A stretch of 64,000 nt of DNA. Origin: Adiantum capillus-veneris. Its lineage: Eukaryota; Streptophyta; Polypodiopsida; Polypodiales; Pteridaceae. Positions 58,022-64,000 of this stretch are shown piece by piece (the stretch's first letter is position 1; the number at the start of each line of letters is the position of its first letter). A program made the position numbers and the translations under genes. Under the pieces are notes generated by a model. The model saw nothing but the letters and a program-made list of their open reading frames with translations, ran no database searches and had not been told where the DNA came from. The stretch is taken from NCBI GenBank assembly GCA_014529385.2, contig CM043963.1, positions 80,735,412-80,799,411 on the forward strand, written 5' to 3'.

Positions 58022-58413
58022 GATGTCCTTCATATTAAAGGTAAAATTTATCAAAATAATACAGTTATATTGGATCCCCTACCACTTTTCCAACCTAGGT
58101 ATTGAAAAAATTTTGATATATTTTCTGAAAATCTTAAGTAGAGTCAAGATTCTATGTTCAAGCTAATCAAATAACTTAGAAAACACATTAAGCATAAGAG
58201 CACTCTAGATTCTAGCTAAACATGAAGTAAACAACAATCATATAAACTTAAGTGTTGAGATTCTATCAATAAAAGAAAAAAGTTTTAGATTTATTTAAGA
58301 TTTCCATCCGCATACAATACTTGAAAATATCAAGTAAAGTCATAGTCAACAAACAACTCTTCTCCTGCTGCAACCCAACAAATAATCTCAAGGCATACAT
58401 AGCCGTACTCTTT
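58022..58413. other. Spacer, no gene seen
   Basis: AT-rich sequence, possibly the 3' end of the SET-like relic on the minus strand. No frame is supported. Confidence 0.4.
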
Positions 58414-58886
58414 TTATTTGATGTGAGAAGATGTGTATTTGTGACAAGGTGGAAAATTTGGATCAAATGTATAGCGTACATTTGACTGGACACTTATACC
58501 ATGAGAACTATTTATATAGCCTGACACATTTCCTTCTTCTATGCAACCAAGAATGTATGCTTGATCTTCCTCTTCTTCTACATTTGGATCTTCTAGAAGA
58601 AAATATTTAGAGGATCTTGGAAATATTTTGCATATCCTTTTCCACTCTTGAAATCTATACTTATGCCCTCCATAGTTTAGAATACACACACCACTTTCAA
58701 GGGCAGTATGCATAAATAGCCCATAACCAACTCCTTGAATACATGAAAGTCGCACTTCAAAATCCACCCCATTGATATAAGAAAGTACATTCTTTGGAAT
58801 AGGAAAATTAGGTGTCCCAAAAGGATCTTCATTATAATCGTAGCGTGAAATACACCTCATTTTTATCTCACTTAACTCCTTTGTAT
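58414..58886 (-). pseudogene. SET-domain-like relic, last exon
   Basis: An acceptor-like TTTTCTTGCAG precedes KELSEIKMRCISRYDYNED. GVGYGLFMHTALESGVCIL and NYGGHKYRFQEW match the start of a SET domain (G.GLF....I..G..I..Y.G). GNVSGYINSSHGISVQSNV matches its GN...FINHS..PN motif, with NHS replaced by NSS. No post-SET cysteine cluster follows. SET proteins methylate lysines; the altered motif makes activity doubtful. It stays open for about 150 codons. Confidence 0.5.
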
Positions 58887-58989
58887 CTGCAAGAAAAGGA
58901 AAACATTATGCATAAGTACAAGGACTAGATCAAAGGATTATAGTACTATTGGGATTTCCATCGTATGGAAGACTGAGAGTGTCTCTTAC

Positions 58990-59133
58990 ATGGGTCTTAA
59001 AAAGGTTTTCTTTTAAATATCTTTGAGAAACATAGCACACCATGTCTCCAATATATTGCCCATTTGAAGCATAGAGAGAATAAAGGTCCACCACTTGTCC
59101 AAGATATACATTGAGCATTGATACAAGGTCCAA
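58990..59133 (-). pseudogene. Upstream exon of the SET-like relic
   Basis: MLNVYLGQVVDLYSLYASNG and YVSQRYLKENLFKTH end at a GTAAGAG donor (58989-58983), spliceable to the acceptor at 58887. I do not recognise a domain. Its 5' limit is unknown because the upstream sequence is the repeat array. Confidence 0.35.
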
Positions 59134-60990
59134 TAACTATCCAAGAAACCTATAGTATCTGGTAACATGGGATGCATTGATGCGACAAAGGTAGCCTAAC
59201 CTCTTGGTCCGTATATGTTTTCTTGTAGACTAGGGGGATAGTTTCAAAGTCATCACTAGTCAAAATTAGGCATAGGACATCTCCACCACACTTTCAACTT
59301 ATCTTTTCTAGTAGCATGGGTGTTTTAATCTCAAATTTCACCACATCTTCAAGATATACTCTATTGTAGTGTAAATATTTTGTTTTTTAGGTCCACCACT
59401 TCTCCAAACTTGGCTTGTTGATGTATGGAGATTATCCCACCAGTTCTCCAAGCTAGACTTATAGCACAATTTCAAGGTCCACCACATGCACAACGTATGA
59501 GGGGCTATAACATGCAAGGTCTTAATTCAAGGTCTACCATCTCCTCTCCAGCGCTAAGGTTCCATTGAAGCATGGAAAGAAGAAAAGTCCACCACCCAAG
59601 CTAGTACTTATTTCCACCAATTCAAAAATCCATGATATGTTGTCCATGGGGTTTTTGTTTCAAGTTCCACCACTTGTCCAAGGTAGGTGCTCCATTGAAC
59701 CATGGAAAGAAACAAATATCCGCCACTTGTATAAGCTAGGCTCCATTGAAACATGAAAAACCCATGAGATGTTGTACATGGGTGGTTTAGTTTCAAGGTG
59801 CACCACTTGATTAATCTAGGATACTTTGCAACATTTAGAGAGGTCAAGCTCTACCGCTTGTCTGAGTTAGGCTCCTCTAAAACATGGAGAGAAGCAAGAT
59901 TCACCACTTGTCCAAGTTAGGCTCTACCAAAACATGGAGACAAGAAAGCTTCACCAACCTTGGTTTGATGTATGGAGATAATCAAGGTTCCACCATTTCT
60001 CCAAGATAGGTATATGAAATGTTTGCAAGGTCCACCATGTGTATATTCTATGATGGTTGTAACAAGAGAGGTTTCATTTCAAGGTTGTGAACACTTATCC
60101 ACCTCCACTTTTCTAACCTCAGCTCCATTGAAGCATGGAGAAAAGCAAGGTCCACCACCAATCTAAGCTAGGATCCTTTGAGGATAAGAAACACTATCTT
60201 TCCTAAATATGCATGGGGGAACCTCCACAAAGCCCATTATTTGTCAACATATCCTATGCTCCAACATGTGGAGTTTTATTTGAAGGTCCACTCTATGTTC
60301 AAGCTAGAACTCCTTTAAGCATGAAGAGAAGTAATATCCCAAGGTGTCCACTAGGAAATATGTAAGATAGCAGGTGCAAACGAAATAAGGGATTTATAAT
60401 TAGCTACATTTACAGAAAAATATACTTACATAAAGAGTTTTTCAATTGAGAAAGTAAAAATTTTCATACATAAGGGATACTTTTTTTACAAAAATTCATA
60501 CATAAGGGATACATATAATACTTGAAAATATACAAGTAAGGGATTATTTAAATACCTCTTGTTTGCACGTAACTTATGAAATTATTACATAGTGGACTCC
60601 CTGGTAGTAAGATATACCTTAGTCCAAGATAGGATCCATTGAAACATGAGAGAAGAAAGGTTCACCACTTGTCCAAGCTATACATGGGTAGTTTGGTTTC
60701 AAGGTACTTCACTTGTCTAAGGTGCACTTAATTGAAGCATTTAGATAAGGAAGGTCTACCACATGGTCAAGATATGCTCCATTAAGACACAAATAGAATC
60801 AAGGTCCACCACTAAGTCCAAGCTAATGTAGAAAATTGGTGTTGTTTCAAAGTCTACCAAAATTGTTTGAATTAGACTCCATGGTAGGTCCACCACTTGT
60901 CCAAGCTAGGCTCCCATGTAGCATATGAGGGGGATATTAGTACGAGATCTAAAACTTACAAAAACAAGCTCTTAAGCCATTAGGTTTAGG
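59090..60990. repeat. Degenerate array, unit about 50-60 bp
   Basis: Many diverged copies of AAGGTCCACCACTTGTCCAA, then GCTAGGCTCCATTGAAGCAT and GGAGAGAAGC follow one another. The array overlaps the exon at 58990-59133, whose codons for GQVVDL read through one unit. Confidence 0.8.
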
Positions 60991-61100
60991 TTAGTCTTAT
61001 ATTTTTAATCTAAGGATTCACCCTTCAAACATTAAATACTTTATATGAAAAAGATAGACGCAAGCAATACCATATAAAACAAAATCTAACACTAAGAGTA

Positions 61101-62518
61101 TCAAATTGCCAAAAAGAAAACATGTACAAGAAGTTCAAAACGTACGTTTCTCCATTTCCAAATAGTCCTCCAATGATAAATGACGCTCTTCTTCTTCTTC
61201 TTCTTGTGGAGAAATCTCCTTTTCACTAGGCACTTGTCATCTGGTTGCAACGTGGATTGTTGGGTTTGAAGACCAACCCACTCTTCTATAGCAGCATGGG
61301 CCTTAGCAAAGTCTAGAAGCTTGATTTCTAATATTGTTGGATCCTCCACTCTCTCAACCAAGCAAAGGACTTCTTTTTTATGTTGTAGTCCTTCTTGTGC
61401 AACCAAGGAACCATCACCAAAGAGATCAACAAGCTTGCGGTCTTCAAAACAATATGTATGAATGTAGTACTTGACGAAAGTGCTTTTTTTTGCTTGCAAA
61501 TATTGTAAATCTCACATGCCTTCATTTGAAGCAATGACCAATCAATCGGCATGGGATGCTCCTTTGATCTTATTCTTAATCCTTCAAAAGCATTACCTTG
61601 TCCCAAGAAGTCAACAACTACTAGGAACTGAATTCCTCCTTTACAAGGAGCTAATGAAAAGTGATGCAAGGCACCACAACAATGGTAGCTTAGATTATCT
61701 CCCAATCTTTGGAATGCACATTGCAAATTTGTGAATTTATTGAAATCCATAAATGCAAGCAAGAAAAACCCAAGATTTTTTGACCCTCCAACAATAGCCA
61801 ATATCCCATCCAAAGCATTGCTAAATGTCTCCTCGCTCCACTCCAAACTGTCCCTATAGTGTTTTTCCAAGGCTAAAACACATAAGCCAATATGAATTTT
61901 TTTGTTGAAGTGGCACCTCAAGTAGAGATTTCCTTCCATCTGTAGACTCACCACATATGTAGACCATGGCAAATCTCTTGACTCAATTTTTTGCTTTTGA
62001 AGTTGAACTGCCCATTGTATATGTTTTATTGCTTCATATAGAAAAGCCATTTTCTTTATTCCACGCTTCAAGCTAGATTTGAGCCATTCCTCACATAGCA
62101 TCAAAATTTTTTTATAAACTGCATCATTGATGCTATACATACTAGCAACTTCTTCCCAATTTGTACATGGTGATGCCACATTCAAAGAATTGAAGCCCTC
62201 AAGAAGTGCATCTTGAATCAATTTGTCTTGCTTAAGTTTCTTGATTCGATCATACATATCAGTTACATCACCATATTTTGCATTCTTTGACAATAGAATC
62301 TTCTCATCTTTGATTTCTTGCTGAATAGTCTTTACCTCTGATTCATCAAGATTGCAAAGGAATCTAAATGCAGTTGCTGGGGGTTTTCTGTTGTCCTCCT
62401 CTAGTCTTTCAATGATTTCTAACCAAGAATCATAAACTTCATCAAAATATGTCCCCATGTGCACTTGTTTAGCAATCCCCCTTGCTCTTGCACTCATTGT
62501 TTCCAATCGAAGAAAAGA
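61101..62518 (-). pseudogene. ParB-like/MTase-like locus 2, 3' exon
   Basis: An acceptor (TTCTTTTTAG) at 62519 precedes SFLRLETMSARARG. The frame 61328-62506 encodes the helical region (FRFLCNLDESEVKTIQ, KILLSKNAK, KKLKQDKLIQDALL). It then holds LCVLALEKHYRDSLEWSEETF, a position where amino-MTases would have DPPYG, and FFLLAFMDFNKFTNLQ. A frameshift near 61495 leads to KLVDLFGDGSLVAQEGL with KEVLCLVERVEDPTILEIK, resembling motif I (SAM binding) of N4/N6 MTases. The catalytic motif is not visible. A Lys-rich tail ends at 61101. Confidence 0.45.
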
Positions 62519-62600
62519 CTAAAAAGAAGTATAGCCATAATTAAAAGATTGAACATTGTTTTAAATATAAAGACTACAAGAAAGGAAAAAAGTGACTTAC
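62519..62600 (-). other. Putative intron, locus 2
   Basis: GTAAGTCAC donor (62600-62592) and TTCTTTTTAG acceptor (62528-62519). It falls after SCAGWD, equivalent to the intron after FFDNMD in locus 1 (34914). Confidence 0.55.
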
Positions 62601-63600
62601 ATCCCATCCAGCACAAGATACATGTCCCTCTGCAACTTCACTTACTGCCCTTGGTGGTCATTCTGAGAAGATCCATTGACTTTGCAAATGTCTCTATATT
62701 TGACTATAAGGTTGCTTGACATACAATGCTTTAGCCTCATCGTTTGCAATGGCAGATATAGTAGTTGCAACAAACGGAGGAGCATTCACAACAATGAGAG
62801 CCTTTCTAAACTTATACACGTCAATCAACCTTTGAAATATCTCTTTACTTTTTTGTTGATTATGGAGCAATACTTTTGCAGCATAGATTGAATGTTTTAC
62901 ATCAAGAATCCAATAATGATAGTCTTGTAACTTGCTCTCTTCTCCCTCTTCCACAGCCAAAGCAGTACCCTCGTTTGTCTTTGCATTCTGCATAGACATC
63001 AAGTATGCACATGTTGCAGGCTTATTTGTACTGCGTGAAAATACAAATAACATGCTCTTAGCATGTTATTTTATCCAGAATACGTGCATTATAGTGATCC
63101 GGAGCAAGCCAACAATTTTGAACAGGGACATCAAACTCCCTATATTCGAAAGAAAAATAGTTTATGTACTTGTTCATTCCACCTGTGTCTTTTTCCTGTC
63201 CTTTCATGGCCTCAGCTTCTAAAATGTTTGGATCCACAATTTTCATCTTTAATGTTGAACCTTGTTTTGAGGATGTCAAAGATGCATAGTCTACATCCAA
63301 AATGGAACTGGTTTCCTTAGGTGCCACTTTTTGCAATTTGGCTTGCTTTTTTGCAGGTGGTCGTGAATCTTTCACCTTTTTTCCTTATAGTGTGGCAATG
63401 ATGGAGCTTTGAAGTTGATCTGCTATGAGATCTACAGTTGATTCTTCAAACTTCAATCCTAAAGAGTACATGGTCTCTTCTTTGTTTTGAGACATGCATG
63501 CAAATGCATATGCTCTTGGTGCTAGTTTAAATTCTTGATTCATTGGAACTACAATGTCAATGCACTCCACCTCTAGATGACAATCAATTGTAGAGATGAA
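62601..63600 (-). pseudogene. ParB-like/MTase-like locus 2, 5' exon
   Basis: Frames 63385-63570, 63058-63375 and 62694-63053 are nearly collinear and separated by single stops (TAA at about 63385 among them). FEYREFDVPVQNCWL leads into a ParB box I-like stretch, then YHYWILDVKHSIYAAKVL corresponds to VDYWIIYGQHSISAAECL of locus 1 (GQ is VK here), with FRKALIVVNAPP after it. TGA near 62640 and TAG near 62693 interrupt the SQW...PPRAV segment, which is shared with locus 1. Its 5' end is cut by the LTR at 63614. Confidence 0.48.
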
Positions 63601-63613
63601 TGCTTCCAGTACT

Positions 63614-64000
63614 TGTCATAAAAACTAATATCTAATACTCCCAAATGATTTTCTCATGTTAAACTGATCGTTATGGGGAAGTACTAGGGGAGTAAAATCT
63701 AGAATATTGGTAAAGCTACTAGACTGGTCTCTGTCAAGGATCCAAATGAGGAAAATAAGGATCCAAAGGGGGACAGCCTGCAAAAGATCAATGTGCTTCA
63801 ATGGGGCTTAAAAGACCTAAGGTTCGGCTCCATTATGACTTCCATAGGCTAAGGTTCCTAATTTTTTATTCAATTGTCCAAAGGCCAATGTAGGGGAAAA
63901 TTGGATGGTCATTGGAAGACTAAAAAGTCTTCCCCCATCCCTAGGAAGGAGGGGGCGAGGGAATGAGAGAGAAACACACACACACACACTCAAAGGCTCC
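63614..64000 (+). mobile_element. Partial LTR of chromovirus family
   Basis: Starts TGTCATAAAAACTAATATC and follows 49661 onward with clear divergence and small deletions, to the window edge. The five bases before it are GTACT, a candidate target duplication that cannot be tested here. Confidence 0.88.

Noticed and set aside
61471-61734. Plus-strand frame opposite locus 2
   Set aside because: Antisense to the better-supported minus-strand frame.

Overview
The window is repeat-dominated nuclear DNA from a land plant. It contains Ty3/gypsy and Ty1/copia elements with plant-type tRNA-iMet primer sites, spliceosomal-type intron borders, AT-rich spacers and long (CT)n, (TA)n and (TG)n tracts. A chromovirus, a DUF7869-like transposase and FCP1-like proteins with a DLNGVLL motif fit a seedless plant such as a fern, lycophyte or moss. 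That placement is inference from recalled families, not proof. I see no operons, rRNA, tRNA genes or CRISPR arrays, and no clearly intact host gene.

Region by region. (1) 1-2412: microsatellites and a degenerate minisatellite. (2) 2413-24107: a 21.7 kb compound of Tat-type Ty3/gypsy elements (long LTRs of about 2.5 kb, two RNase H domains). A plus-strand element (5' LTR 2413-4912, 3' LTR 21625-24107) is interrupted by an opposite-strand relative (8882-20563) that carries three internal tandem duplications. The same minisatellite lies on both outer sides. (3) 24108-28486: microsatellites, then a decayed minus-strand gene resembling DUF7869 transposase-like proteins. (4) 28555-33360: degenerate repeat arrays, one with a near-palindromic core, around two tandem putative 30-nt exons. 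(5) 33438-37167: a broken plus-strand gene that I read as ParB-like plus a degenerate N4/N6 DNA methyltransferase-like region, hit by a 288-bp MITE. (6) 38786-48885: two FCP1/HAD phosphatase-like relics. The first is split by a 1,320-bp TTAA-flanked element and a young copia element (41456-47013). The second has lost the nucleophile motif. (7) 49661-58021: a complete-length but mutated chromovirus with 5-bp target duplication GATGT. (8) 58414-63600, minus strand: a SET-like relic, another degenerate repeat array, and a second ParB-like/methyltransferase-like gene sharing an intron position with the first. (9) 63614-64000: the start of another LTR of the chromovirus family, inserted in that gene.

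The LTR elements supplied their own gag, protease, RT, RNase H and integrase, but all now carry lesions; the copia element is the least damaged. The most interesting non-retroelement signal is the pair of ParB-like/MTase-like loci in opposite orientation, with FCP1-like and SET-like relics beside them and repeat arrays in intron-like positions. All family names come from reading motifs by eye and need a profile search.
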